DNA from: Gentiana macrophylla
Taxonomy: Eukaryota > Streptophyta > Magnoliopsida > Gentianales > Gentianaceae
Assembly: GCA_026214975.1 (NCBI GenBank)
Contig: JAOBSW010000148.1
Span: 1 to 64,000, forward strand
Direction of reading: 5' to 3'
Length of the DNA: 64,000 nucleotides
Below, piece by piece: positions 11,712-22,047 of this stretch. Under the pieces are notes generated by a model. The model was not told the origin of the DNA. It made no database searches and saw only the letters and a list, made by a program, of their open reading frames with translations. A program made the translations under genes and the position numbers. Each line of letters begins with the position of its first letter. Position 1 is the first letter of the stretch.

Positions 11712-11882
11712 GCGCTTGTTCAGTAGTGATACGATGCTCCCGGTTAAGAGAGGAAACTTCCGCAGAGAGGAAAGAATGGGAAACCTTGGTATGCACCTTT
11801 TGTTAATTATTACGAGTGTGGATTTGTAGATCCCGAGTTTGATGAAAACCAGAAAAAGAAGTTTTTAGTGAGGTAAACTGAT

Positions 11883-13097
11883 ATGTGTGGGAAGATCCCT
11901 TACTTTTTAGGCTATGTGTTGATGGAATCTCGAGAAGATGTGTTGATGACAAGTGAGATAGTGAGTATTCTCTCGTTCGCCATGATAAAGAGGCCGGTGG
12001 CCACTTCTCAGGCGAGAGAACAAAGATTAAAGGTGTTACAAAGTGGGTTCTATTGGCCTACTATTTTCAAGGATGCATATGCTTATGTTAAGATGTGTGA
12101 CGCTTTGTCAACGCTCAGAAGGATTTCCAGGAGAAATGAGATGCCCTAAACCGATATTAGTGTGTGAAGTATTTGATATATGGGGATTAGACTTCATGGG
12201 ACCATATCCGTCTTCTTTGGGAATCAAGACATTCTTGTCGCTTGTGATTACGCTTTCAAAGTGGGTTGAGGCAATTGCTTCACCTACTAACGACAAACAT
12301 GTAGTCATAAAATTTCTTAAGAAACATATTATATCCCGGTATGGAATACCTCGAGCAATAATCGGTGATAATGGAAGTCACTTTGCTAATAGAGATTTCA
12401 ATAAGCTTTTAATGGCACGGGTCACTCATAAGTTAGGAACTGCCTACCATCCCCAGACTAGTGGCCAAGTAGAGGTGTCCAATCGAGGAATTAAAAGAAT
12501 CTTGGAGAAGACAGTAAATTCTAACCTTAAGGATTGGTCAAAGAAGTTAGATGATGCGCTTTGGGCACACCGAACTGCGTTCAAGACACCAATAGGTATG
12601 TCACCCTACATGCTTGTTTTTGGCAAAGCCTGCCATCTCCCCGTAGAGTTAGAGCATAAGGCCTATTGGGCGATTAAGAATATAAATATGGATGACGCAT
12701 TAATCGGTGAAAGAAGGATGGCCCAGTTAAATGAGTTAGATGAGTTTCGCCTTCAAGCTTACGATTGTTCGCTAAATATAAGGAAAAGACCAAATTGCTT
12801 CATGATAAGTTGATCAAACCTCGTATTTTCAGCGTAGGTGATGAGGTCCTTTTCTATAATACTCGCCTCCATTTATTTCAAGGCAAACTTAAGTCAAGGT
12901 GGTCAGGACCATATACGGTATTACGAGTTTTCGACTCAGGAGCCATCGAGGTAACACATCCGAAGCATGGAACGTTCATCACGAACGGCCTTCGTCTAAA
13001 AAAGTATAAGAAGTTACCATTCGACGAGGCTCTTGAGATTGTGCATTTGACTGATCCGAGCCTTAATAAATCGTTTACGAGTCTCCGTCGAGCTTAA
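11883..13097 (+). pseudogene. G2 integrase (broken)
   Basis: The N-terminal zinc region (11883-12120) is decayed. The catalytic core is open from about 12120 to 12813: the first Asp is in [10 protein letters not shown], the second in IGDNGSHF, and the Glu is in SGQVEVSNR. Only 34 residues separate the second Asp and the Glu, where gypsy integrases usually have 35, so one codon was probably lost between the LLMAR and VTHKLG segments. A frameshift near 12765-12810 leads into the C-terminal frame (12765-13097), with SVGDEVLFYNTRLHLF and KSRWSGPYTVLRVFDSGAIE, the GPY/F module. It would insert the cDNA into the genome. Confidence 0.87.
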
Positions 13098-13417
13098 CGA
13101 CGTTAAACAAAAGCGCTACCGGGAGGCAGCCCGATAATAATAATAAAGATAATTTGGATGAGACTAGTTTTAATGAGATGTAGAATCGGTATGAAGAATG
13201 AACACAAAGCACAACCAAGTCTCAGGATGAATGTTTGAATTTCATTAAGAGGGAATGATTAGGTGGTTATCCGAAAATCCCGATGGAAAAAAAGATAAAA
13301 AATTCAAATGTATCATTTCTTGGACTTAGGTTATTGAATCCTTGAGGATCTGGGTATAAAAGACTCAATACTCTTTCACACATTTCATTTTATGATCTAG
13401 TCTGTTTCAAATTTTTG

Positions 13418-13450
13418 GTCGTTGTAGTATAGTGGTGAGTATTCCCGCCT
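13418..13450 (+). other. 5' half of tRNA-Asp embedded in G2
   Basis: 33 bases starting GTCGTTGTAGTATAGTGGTG match, from memory of the plant tRNA-Asp(GTC) gene, positions 1-33, i.e. up to the base before the anticodon. The 3' half is absent, so this is not a tRNA gene. It is in sense orientation, whereas the primer site at 6436 is complementary to the 3' end of the same tRNA. Confidence 0.75.
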
Positions 13451-13836
13451 TAATAAAATTGTGTGCAATAAAAAATGAAACTAGGAATAGCTGACTTGAT
13501 TATGATATATGCTCACATGATACTCTCTATGATACGTATATGCTTAGATGTTCTGTGCTTTACCCGTGTGGGTTATGTTTCCATCTAAAGTGATTATATT
13601 GCCTATCGAATTTTCTCGACGTGATGTGGCCATTATCTTATTATTCCCATATCCCTATTCGATGTCTTGGCACGAGGACCATGTCCTGTGTTTGCTTTGT
13701 TTTGGTTGTTTTCATATAGGGATTCGGGACGTGCTTTCATGGTCAGTCACGGGATTCGATAGCACCTTTTCGGGCTGATTTATAAGCTAAGTCTTCTTCT
13801 CTATCTCATTTACACTCGAGAATAATGCAAAATCGT

Positions 13837-13848
13837 AAGTGGGGGTAG
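13837..13848 (+). other. internal polypurine-tract-like site of G2
   Basis: AAGTGGGGGTAG, about 1.06 kb before the terminal polypurine tract. It matches the arrangement in G1 (2468). Confidence 0.4.
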
Positions 13849-14507
13849 AGATGTGATTGGTTTAGTATGGCAAGAAGTGTTTAAACCCTTAGTTTTTATT
13901 CTTTTTCGAGCATTATTTAGTTGATTAAAATAATTTGTATAAGGTATTTATTTCATGGATTTAAAGATGTAATGATCAAATTGATATGTATAACCAACGT
14001 GAACCGTAAGTGCATTGTAATTCCAAATATAGTTGTATAACATGAATTCCTTCACGTAAGCCTTTGATATTGAAGCTTAAAATTTTAAATCAGATCCATT
14101 CAAGATCCTAGTGGTTATTCTAGAGATAATAGCAGAACTTAGTACCTAACTTTTGAACGTGTAATCGTGAATATCCAAGGTTTGAATGTGATAGGAAGAA
14201 TACTAAACTGAGATAAACTATATGTCGGTTGTAGCTGCCAATGATTTGAGTGCAGTAGGGCGTTATCCCGAAACGTCCTATATCACTATGAGGTTTAAAA
14301 GCTCCCGATTGCCTGATGATTGTAGTCTAGCTAGGGTGTTATCACGAAACATCCTATTTCTAGGAATGAGGGCATATACTATATGTGTGAAAAAAAAAAA
14401 AAAAAAAAAAAAAGAGTTAGATAGGTATTAATGTATTCGATCTCACCTCATGACGTTTGCAAGATAATCGATTTTGGTAATGAGTTTGGATATGTTAGTA
14501 TCCTATG

Positions 14508-14550
<43 letters not shown>

Positions 14551-14898
14551 ATCTTCTCACTATCCCAAAGATAAAATCGAATGATATGCTTTAGTGGATT
14601 ATCCTAATAAGTACATGGGAGGACTTTGTGTGGAATCATATCGCTATACCTAGGAAAGTTATTAGGATTGTCTCGAATGGATACAGTGCCGTTTGCTTGA
14701 TTTATTCAAGAGAGGATAGTGGAAATTGAAAAGGCTTGTCACACACGCACTCTGTTATACAGTTATATTGAGGTTAACGCCTGGTTATAATTCTAAAGGT
14801 TATATCATTTGGTTGTTCCTTACATCTTATCTTTTCATGAATTTTTCCTTCATTCATTTTATTTTACCGCTTATTTTGTTCGAGGACGACCAAAAGCT

Positions 14899-14908
14899 AA
14901 GTGGGGGG
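14899..14908 (+). other. polypurine tract of G2
   Basis: AAGTGGGGGG just before the 3' LTR, preceded by the GAGGACGACCAAAAGCT phrase shared with G1. Confidence 0.75.
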
Positions 14909-15269
14909 TTGTGATAACGGAAAAATTCACAGTTATTTTTATAACTTTTCACCCCGTTTCTGATATCATTTTGAGCACTTTTGTATCATTTCGAGTCGTT
15001 AATTCCTAAGTTTCATAAGAATATATAAGTAGTAGTTATTATATAAATTATCGTAGTTTTATAAGTTTTTGTTAGTTTTGTACCGGTTTTAGTGACCGGA
15101 GTGTCGTGTCTGTTTTATGTGGGTATTTTCTGTTTATTTCTTTGCAGAATCCTAAGATGAACTGAAATCCCGAGTATAGACACTTTTTGAAGTCAATTCG
15201 AGTCGTTGGAAGGAAGTTATAAAGCGTCACTAAGTCAAATGATCAAAGGGTTAATCGTTTCTTAAGAAT

Positions 15270-15770
15270 GAAAATCCCGAGTATCGATGGGAATTGTCTA
15301 TCAAAACGGCATTTTCTGAAGAAGTGGCCTTAATGAAAGTCGAGATCTTCATATAAACGCTTCGACGCACTTTGAATCACGCCAATTGGACTTCTAGAAC
15401 TCAAGATATGAAACGTCACTAGATCAAGTGGTCAATCCCGAAAACGACACGTATTGGGAATGGCTCGTCAAAATGACGTTTTCAGAGAAAGTGTTCTTCG
15501 CAAAAGTTGAAGATCTTTGTACAAGATTTCCGATGCAATTTGAATCATGAAAATTGGAGGTCTACAACCCAAACGGTGGTCAAGTGGCTACTTGATTAAA
15601 TCATTTCATGGAAAATGCCGAAAAAGACCGGTAATACAAATGGCTCATCAAAATGACGTTTTCTGAAGAAGAGTCCTTGATGAAAGTTGTAGAGTTTTCC
15701 GAGAGCTTTCTAATGACGTTTGAATCATGATTTTTGGAGGTCAACAACTCGAGATATGAATTTTAGAAGT
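15270..15770 (+). repeat. tandem repeats in G2 U3
   Basis: Three diverged units of about 170-177 bp. Anchor phrases TCAAAACGGCATTTTCTGAA (15301), TCAAAATGACGTTTTCAGAG (15478) and TCAAAATGACGTTTTCTGAA (15648) are each followed by an AAAGT.GA-type phrase and then TTTGAATCA. A weaker partial unit may precede them. Confidence 0.6.
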
Positions 15771-15896
15771 TTAATATATAATTATAAATAATTATATTCT
15801 CCTGCATGTGCTGCATGTTACTCGAAATGATTAGTAATGATGAGTTCGGATCGATCCGGCACCAATCCGGATCGATCCGGCCCCAAAATCTTTGCT

Positions 15897-15904
15897 TATA
15901 TATA
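15897..15904 (+). promoter_or_regulatory. TATA box of the G2 LTR
   Basis: TATATATA, preceded by two copies of ATCGATCCGG (about 15851 and 15871). The predicted start, about 30 bp downstream, coincides with the left limit of the segment shared with the 5' LTR. Confidence 0.55.
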
Positions 15905-17226
15905 CTGAATCATTTGCAGCAGCAGCAGCACCCCTTTATATATATACATATCTTCGGTGTATATATATATATCTATCTCTTTCGTTTTTTTAGTTTTAGT
16001 AACGGCATTATGCCGGAAATAATTTAGCAGTAGTAGTATCGTTGTAATGCTCGGGAAATTATCGGTAGCTCGGTGATGCTGTAGTCGTTGTAATATCCGG
16101 AAGACTACGATCTCGGAATCAACAGTTGTAATCGGGTAATTTTATATATATATATAGATCTATTTCCGTTTTCTTCCCTCTTCTTTTTATCTTATTCGGG
16201 CCGTATATATATATATATATGTTAAAATACCGTTGTAATAGTATAATTATCAATAGTTCGTTGTTTTGATTTTTTTATTTACTTTTACGCATTTTACTTA
16301 CGCATTTTATTTACGCACTTATATATATATATATACTTTTACGCATTTACTTACGTATTTACTTTTACGCACTTATATATATATATAGTATATTTACTTT
16401 TATGCACTTATATATATTATTAGCTATATAACTATATATCTATATATATAAATATATATATGTACTTATAAAAAAAATGAATTCGCTTTTACTTTTCGTC
16501 GTTAATATAATTTCCGTTAATCATTCCGTTATTATCGCCAAAATGAATAGCTAAACGTACGTATAGTCGAATTATGTAAAAACGAGTAAACGCGCCTAAA
16601 AGGGATTAAACGGGAGTTGTGTAGCACGTAATATAATGTTTTAATGATTAATCCACGCCCTAAAACTTATTTTAAACGCCTTTGAATTAGATCGATCATC
16701 TAGTCCATCGTCACACACGTCGAACTTATAAATGCATTTTGCGGTGAGATGTGGGAAAAGCGGGTTTTGGGATCGCTGCGTAGATTCGCCTAGTTGTTAG
16801 GACCGCGTTTCCAATACAGAGGTTTGTCATCGTTGTTCGAGCGACTTCAAGAGCGTAATCATGTTAGGTTAATCGGGTTCGAGATCTTAACACCGCAATT
16901 AGGAGTTGGCACCCGTGGATGTCGTTAAAATTACCGCGTGGAAAGGTAGGTTGGTTAAAACACGCCCTGTCAAGTCTTCCTTAGGGGTAAAAGTAACTCG
17001 TTGGATCATAATTCGCTATACCTTTTAATAACTAGAACTACAACCGTTAGCTAATTTTTACTGCACTAGTGTAATATCTCTCCACCGCAATCTTGACCTA
17101 AACTAAGTTCTACGTCGACTTTGGTACTTAAACGTTGTTCCCTGTGGATTCGACCTTGCTATCACTATACTACTGTTGATTCGATACTCTGTCGGTTAAA
17201 GTTAGCAGTTAGTTATTTTGCTATCA

Positions 17227-17586
17227 GGTAGCTGGCGTATATATTATCTACTACCATGGTCGGAGTAGATAAGGTTAGGGATTGCACCCGTAGCTTAAAA
17301 CTGAATTCAAAGCTTGCTCGATTAATTTAAGGAAATTATGTGGGGAAGTAAACATAAGGATTAGCTAAGACAAGTTTGTAGATAGGTGGGATGAGGGGGA
17401 GGAATACCAAGTTTCTTTTATGTTAATTGTTGGTCAAAGACCATATATGTATCTTCTTAGTTAGATTAAAATCATTTATGCTTGAGTTGCATTGTCTCTG
17501 TGGGATCTACCTTGATTCGCCCTTGCTATACTGCGATTGACCTAGTACTCTTGCTAGTAATATCGACGTAAGTGACTTACACTTGA
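17227..17586 (+). repeat. fragment of a gypsy-type LTR (U5 end)
   Basis: Contains TCTGTGGGATCTACCTTG then GATTGACCTAGTACTCTTG and ..ACTTGATC. This parallels the end of solo LTR E (43250-43355: CCTGTGGGATCGACCTTG .. GGACCTAGTCCTCTTG .. CACTTGATC). It is a truncated older LTR into which G2 inserted, and its right end abuts copia element H inside RT. Confidence 0.6.
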
Positions 17587-18771
17587 TCAGATACCGAGAA
17601 AATAAGATAGCGTGCCAAGGTCCTTTACAGGGAACTGAGACCCCAAATAGTGAATAACCTGAACAACCAAATCAGGAGAAGAGCCCGTAATAATTACATC
17701 ATCGACATAAATCAGAACGTAGACAGAAGCTGAGCCACGTCGTAAGATATATAATGACGTGTCTGCTTTAGAAGCCACAAAACCGAAGGCAGAAAGTGCA
17801 GAAGTGAAGCGAGAATACCAAGCCCAGGGTGCCTGGTGAAGGCCGTAGAGACTGCGCTTAAGACGGCAGACATAATCTGGATGATCGGGGTGTTGAAACC
17901 CTTGAGGCTGCTGCATAAAAACCCTGTCAGTCAAAAAACCATGAAGGAACGCGTTCTGTATGTCAAATTGCTTAAGATTCCAATTGTTAGTAGTAGCCAA
18001 ATAAATTAAAAGACGGACAATGGTGGGTTTGACCATAGGACATAAAGTGTCATGGAAGTCGACACCTTCAGTATGGTGGAAACCCTTAGCAACAAGGTGC
18101 GCTTTATAGTGCTCAATGCGACCATCAGTATGTTGTTTGATACAACATACCCATTTATTACCAATAACATTCATATCTAAGGATCGAGGAACAAGTTCCC
18201 AAGTATCATTGTGAACCAGTGCATTGATCTCATCACGCATAGCATCATGCCAAACTCGGTGTTTTATAGCTTCAGAGTAGGAGGTAGGTTCGGTAGTGGC
18301 AGCGGATGCAATGAGACCTTTTGGTAAGGGGTAGCGAAGATAATCTGGAGAAAGAGATTTGGGTTTGAGTGTATTTGTTTGTGAATGAGTCACCATTTGC
18401 CGAGTAGGAGCAGGTTGTGGATACAAGTTCGGGTTAGTTGACGAAGATGCTCTGTGGTCAGACGGACTGAGGTTGGACGGAGAGGGTGGGTCAGCAGAAT
18501 GGGGAGTAGGAGAAACAGCTTCCGACATAAGGGAAGAAGATATGGGTGCTGGGGAAGGCAGGGGTGCAGGTAAGGCTATTTGTGAAGGGAAAGGAATAAG
18601 CATTATGTCCTCCATGATAGGAGAGTGGGTGCGGGTGTACGGGAAGGTATGCTCATCAAAGACGACATGTCGTGCAATGTAAATTTTGCCCGTTTGAATA
18701 TCAAGACACTTATATCCGTGATGTGAAGGACTATAGCCAAGGAAAAGACACATTTTTGACCGGAAATCCAT
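17587..18771 (-). pseudogene. H reverse transcriptase and integrase-RT linker
   Basis: 394 codons open. The N-terminal part is the integrase tail (KCLFLGYSPSHHGYKC) and a Pro/Ser-rich linker (residues about 50-140). RT runs from residue about 180: TWELVPR, NKWVCCIK, YKAHLVAKGF, QFDIQNAFLHG, LKRSLYGLHQAPWAWY and the catalytic Y-V-D-D (17698-17709). It ends at DLGTLSYFLGI followed by TGA, where element sequence stops. Small departures from consensus (YKAHL, GLHQAP) suggest some decay, but the catalytic Asp codons are intact. The missing RNase H makes it non-functional. Confidence 0.88.
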
Positions 18772-18781
18772 TTTGTGGCGA

Positions 18782-19346
18782 TTATAGGGTTGGAGGTAAG
18801 GCCAACAGGTGCACCCAAAGATGGAGAAAAGAGTAATCGGGGGAGCGGTGAGAAAAGACTTCGTAAGGAGATTTGTTATTTAAGACACGAGTGGGTAAAC
18901 GATTAATGACATATGTGGCAGACAAAAAAGCATCTTCCCAATAGGGAAGCGGAAGGTTAGAGTGAGCGAGGAAAGAGTCCTGTTTCGACAATGTGACGGT
19001 GGCGACGTTCAACAACGCCTATTTGTTCGTGTGTGTGAGGGCAAGAGACACGATGGTCAATACCAATTGACGTAAGGTAAGGTGAAAAACGTTGAAATTC
19101 ACCGCCCCAATCAGATTGGAAGGCTTTAATTTTGCGATTAAATTGACATTCTACAAGGGCTTGAAAATTTATAAAAACTGTCTCAGCATCAGATTTATGA
19201 CAAATAGGACACATCCAAATAAACTTAGAATAATCATTGACAAAACTAATATAATAACGAGACTCGTGAATGGAAGGTTCCACACACGGAACCCAGTCCT
19301 CCGAATATATTAAGTCTAAAGGAGCAGAAGATGTAAAATGCGACAT
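18782..19346 (-). pseudogene. H integrase core (broken)
   Basis: Two overlapping open frames (19346-18957 and 19015-18782) carry the core: PLDLIYSEDW, where the usual first Asp of the S-D-V-W motif looks changed, then IKAFQSDWGGEF (second Asp) and SCPHTHEQIGVVERRHRHI (catalytic Glu). The later helix NLPLPYWEDAFLSATYVINR follows after a frameshift near 18960-19015. Typical copia integrase with at least one frameshift. Confidence 0.82.
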
Positions 19347-19376
19347 TGGTAAAGAAAGACGGTGACTTTTAGCTAT

Positions 19377-19613
19377 TCAACACGCAGCACAAACAGTGGC
19401 GGGTGATTTATTGGACACACTAACATTAAAATTACGTAAAATTTGAGTAAGGACTTGCTGAGAACAGTGACCAAGACGACGATGCCGAAGAGTGGTGGAG
19501 TCACGGCTGGAAAAGAGAGCATGAGCAGAAGGGCGGTTGAATAAACTGGAGAAGTGGTATAGGCCGTCTTTTAGGTAGCCTCTATGATGGATGTGGCCCG
19601 AGTAGTCCTTCAC
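19377..19613 (-). pseudogene. H gag-pre-integrase / integrase zinc domain
   Basis: Short open frame with a HHCC-type zinc module: LRHRRLGHCSQQVL and a later VCAAC. The N-terminus resembles the DGLYHF.. start of the GAG-pre-integrase domain. It lies between gag and the integrase core. The stop after the CAAC motif separates it from the core. Confidence 0.75.
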
Positions 19614-19683
19614 AAGAACATAAGTGTCGTGAAATTCAAAATAAACAGCATTATCGGAAGCAAATTGTTGGACGGAAAGTAAA

Positions 19684-20508
19684 TTAGTACGGAGGGAGGG
19701 GAAACAAGAATATGTGACAATAAATAAGAATGATTAGGCGTAGTAATACGAGATGAACCAATGTGGGAGTTAAATATGCTGCCGTGGTTGGTGAAGAAGT
19801 AGCAGAAGCTGACTGTGGCGGAACAGGGGCATGGTTCTGGATGCGGGATTCAGCCGTAAGTAATAAGGAGTAGGCTTCTTCAAGAGATACGGAGTCCCAG
19901 GCTGAAATCATCGTAACTAAAGCATCATATTCCGGTCCAAGTCCGGCAACTAAATAAGCCACAATATCATGTGTACTTAGCGGATGCCCTGCCATAGATA
20001 GCTCGTCAGTGAGCTTTTTGATAGCCACGTAATACTCAGTTGCGGATATTGTGCCTTTACGAGTGGAAGCAAGCTACGTACGGATTTGCATGAGTTTTGC
20101 CCTAGATTGGGTGGCAAAATAGGTTTCGATGGCAGTCCAGATTTCGGCGGAGGTCTCAGCATGGTGCACTTGCATAAGAACGTCTTCAGAAATCGACAAG
20201 GTAATGGTACTAAGGATTAGGGCATCTTGTTGCTCCCAGGCGATATAGGCAGGATTGGGAATTGTCGCACCTTTATCATCGGGAATGGTGGTCTCCGGTG
20301 GTTTGATGGATCCGTTGACATAACCAAATACCCCCTAACCACGTAGATAGGGCATGATTTGAGCCCGCCATAAGTGATAGTATTGGCGGTTAAGTTTCAT
20401 AATATTTATATGAGAGGAAGGATGGAAAGGGGGGAGGGCTGTGGGCTTGGCCGGAGAGGAAGAAGTTTGGCCGGAAGTTGCAGACAAGGAAGAAGAGTCG
20501 TCGGCCAT
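19684..20508 (-). pseudogene. H gag (broken)
   Basis: Probable ATG at 20508-20506 (MADDSSSLSATSG), about 80 bp after the primer site. Coding signal continues through frameshifts: a QIMPYL segment near 20355, a GYVNGSIKPP segment near 20320, then open to 19684 with AIKKLTDELSMAGHPLSTHD, IVAYLVAGLGPEYDALVT and SLEEAYSLLLTAESRI. These match the copia gag (UBN2-type) core. A CCHC knuckle is not visible; the frame breaks off before it. Confidence 0.78.
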
Positions 20509-20587
20509 AGTGTGCCGCTTAGGTTTTTTGTTTTTTCATTAGAAGGGAGGACGAGTTTGAGGTGATGAACGGATGAGATCAATGGTA

Positions 20588-20600
20588 GGCTCCGATACCA
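20588..20600 (-). other. primer-binding site of H (tRNA-Met type)
   Basis: On the minus strand TGGTATCGGAGCC, one mismatch from the 3' complement of plant initiator tRNA-Met (TGGTATCAGAGC), 3 bp inside the LTR end (..CTACTGTCA). Confidence 0.8.
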
Positions 20601-20603
20601 TAT

Positions 20604-20735
20604 TGACAGTAGAAAAAGTATTTTTCATTGATTCAATAACTGAGTACAACCATTGTCTTATACTACTCCACATCTTGCAGAGTAAGTCACCGATAAATAA
20701 TTTTAATAAATACACGATAATATTAAGAAATAAAT
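20604..20735 (-). repeat. 5' LTR of H
   Basis: The inner edge at 20604 is well placed by the primer site. The outer edge is uncertain: a TTAATATTATCGTG phrase near 20735 resembles the start of F's LTR (TGAATAATATTAGG), giving about 130 bp. The ..CAATGAAAAATAC phrase near the inner end parallels F's CAATGAAATACAATAC. Confidence 0.5.
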
Positions 20736-20980
20736 GATAACCATTCGACTTTTAAAACATCCTGAATAATTAATAGCTGGTTATGTTATTGGTATGCTTG
20801 TTTATGTTTCATCATACGTCATACCATACCATTGTTATTGCTAAAGTTTATTATACGGATACACTATTGCAACATACGTAAATTTAACAGTTGCATATTC
20901 TACATCTTCTAATCCTTCAGATATATATCACTTGATAGGAAATGCTACTGCATTGCTTTTTAATAGCCCTGGTGTATATA

Positions 20981-21013
<33 letters not shown>

Positions 21014-22045
21014 AAGAAAAGAGAAAACCCTCAGCATTCAGCCACGTGAGTTCATTCTGTGATAATGTAGTGTTTGCTTGTTTGGCATGTGGGTACATTT
21101 TTGCTACATCGGATTAAACTGCTGGTCCTATTATTATTATTATCATTATTTTTGTTTTCATGTCATTATCTTTTGGCTCTGATGTGTACACGCACCTTTA
21201 ATTAATTAATGCATTAAACACTACCTTAAAAATGAACGGCTTCTTTTAAGAAAAAATGAACGGTTTCTAGAAAAATTTGTAAAGAACTCTTTTAATTAAG
21301 AAGGAGGAGAATTCGGAGTTATTTTGAGAAATTTATTTCGTTTGTTTTTCATATACAGTAATTTTTTTTATTTTTTTTACCATCCTTATAGCTTTTTGGC
21401 AGAAGGATGATACTAAGAAGTACTATAGTACATGAGAAGCTATGAAAATGACAACTTAAATTATTATTGTGTATGATCCAAAAAAAAAAATTATTATTGT
21501 GTAAAGAACGAAGGTACGTGCATATTTTTTTCCTTCCCCTTTTTGGGTGGTTAATTACTTATTTATCTTCCGAGTCATTTTTGGGAACATATACTTCAGA
21601 ATCAGATGGAGATTAACCGGCACTCTTGCAGGGAAATTAAGTCATGCTATGTAAATCTTCGATATCATAATATAATAACAAATGACTTTTGCAGATTCTT
21701 CATTTTGTACTCACAAACTTTGTAGGTGTAACAATTAGCATGTCTGAATGTTGATCAAGGACTTGACTGAGGTAAATGTTTTTGTGTTTTCGGTGGTGAA
21801 GTTTCATTCGGAATTTTGAAAATAAAGAAATTGGCATAGGTGTAAATTGTAAATATTCGGTGTGTATCTATATCGGATAAAGAACATGCTACTTGATTAT
21901 TCTTGCGTCATAAGATTATAAGCTAACTCATAAAAGAGTGTACAATGGAAAATAAAATTCTTAGGTGATGAAAATAGTAAATAAAACAATAGATCCCGAA
22001 GAAAGGAAATGAAGTTTGAATATATCATCACAGACCCAAAAACAC
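20736..22045. other. AT-rich intergenic DNA without recognisable genes
   Basis: Contains an ATT/TTA microsatellite (about 20974-21012, a shorter one at 21131-21150) and a repeated TTATTATTGTGTA phrase around 21460-21500. 21850-21990 is a copy of the terminal segment of palindrome J (listed separately). I see no coding signal. Confidence 0.5.
21850..21990 (+). repeat. detached copy of a J-terminal segment
   Basis: Matches, in the same orientation, the right end of palindrome J (27700-27860): GTATCTATATCGGATAAAGAA (compare 27714-27746), CTACTTGAT, CATAAGATTATAAGCTAACTC (compare 27775), AAAAGAGTGT and AAATAAAAC near the end. Confidence 0.6.
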
Positions 22046-22047
22046 TA

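Larger units (their letters stand above)
13098..14898 (+). other. G2 non-coding tail
   Basis: No ORF with coding character. Right after pol comes the conserved Athila-type phrase around a GGGAGGC.GCCCGAT segment (13110-13135). It holds the tRNA-Asp 5' half (13418-13450), an internal polypurine-like site (13837-13848), two pure A runs (14390-14413, 14508-14547) and the block homologous to G1's tail (14165-14370). Confidence 0.6.
5069..17226 (+). mobile_element. G2: Athila/Tat-type Ty3/gypsy element, near full length
   Basis: R-U5 portion of the 5' LTR (5069-6427), tRNA-Asp primer site (6436-6453), gag, protease, RT, RNase H, integrase, a 1.8-kb non-coding tail, polypurine tract and a full 3' LTR (14912-17226, TGATA..TATCA ends). 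The order RT-RNase H-integrase makes it Ty3/gypsy. The primer site and the tail motif point to the Athila/Tat clade. Unlike G1 it has no post-pol ORF. All coding domains carry frameshifts or stops, so it cannot be autonomous. It is flanked on the right by an older LTR fragment. Confidence 0.88.
14912..17226 (+). repeat. 3' LTR of G2
   Basis: About 2315 bp, ends TGATA..TATCA. U3 (to about 15930) carries three diverged tandem units of 170-177 bp and two ATCGATCCGG motifs before a TATA box at 15897-15904. R-U5 (15933-17226) is nearly identical to 5069-6427. The close match of the two R-U5 copies suggests a fairly recent insertion. Confidence 0.85.
17587..20735 (-). mobile_element. H: Ty1/copia element, 5' part (Ale/Retrofit-like)
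   Basis: Minus-strand order: short LTR, Met-type primer site, gag, gag-pre-integrase, integrase, RT. Integrase before RT defines copia. The RT is close to that of F by eye (both have the K-A-D-T-S-L-Y-I segment before Y-V-D-D). The short LTR (about 130 bp) fits the Ale/Retrofit group. RT stops at YFLGI next to the LTR fragment at 17586; RNase H and the 3' LTR are missing. Confidence 0.8.

Noticed and set aside
13418..13450. Functional tRNA gene
   Set aside because: Only the 5' half is present; anticodon arm 3' side, T arm and acceptor 3' strand are missing.
14390..14547. Poly-A tails of retroposons in the G2 tail
   Set aside because: The two A runs (24 and 40 bases) have no flanking duplications or LINE/SINE body; homopolymer expansion is enough.
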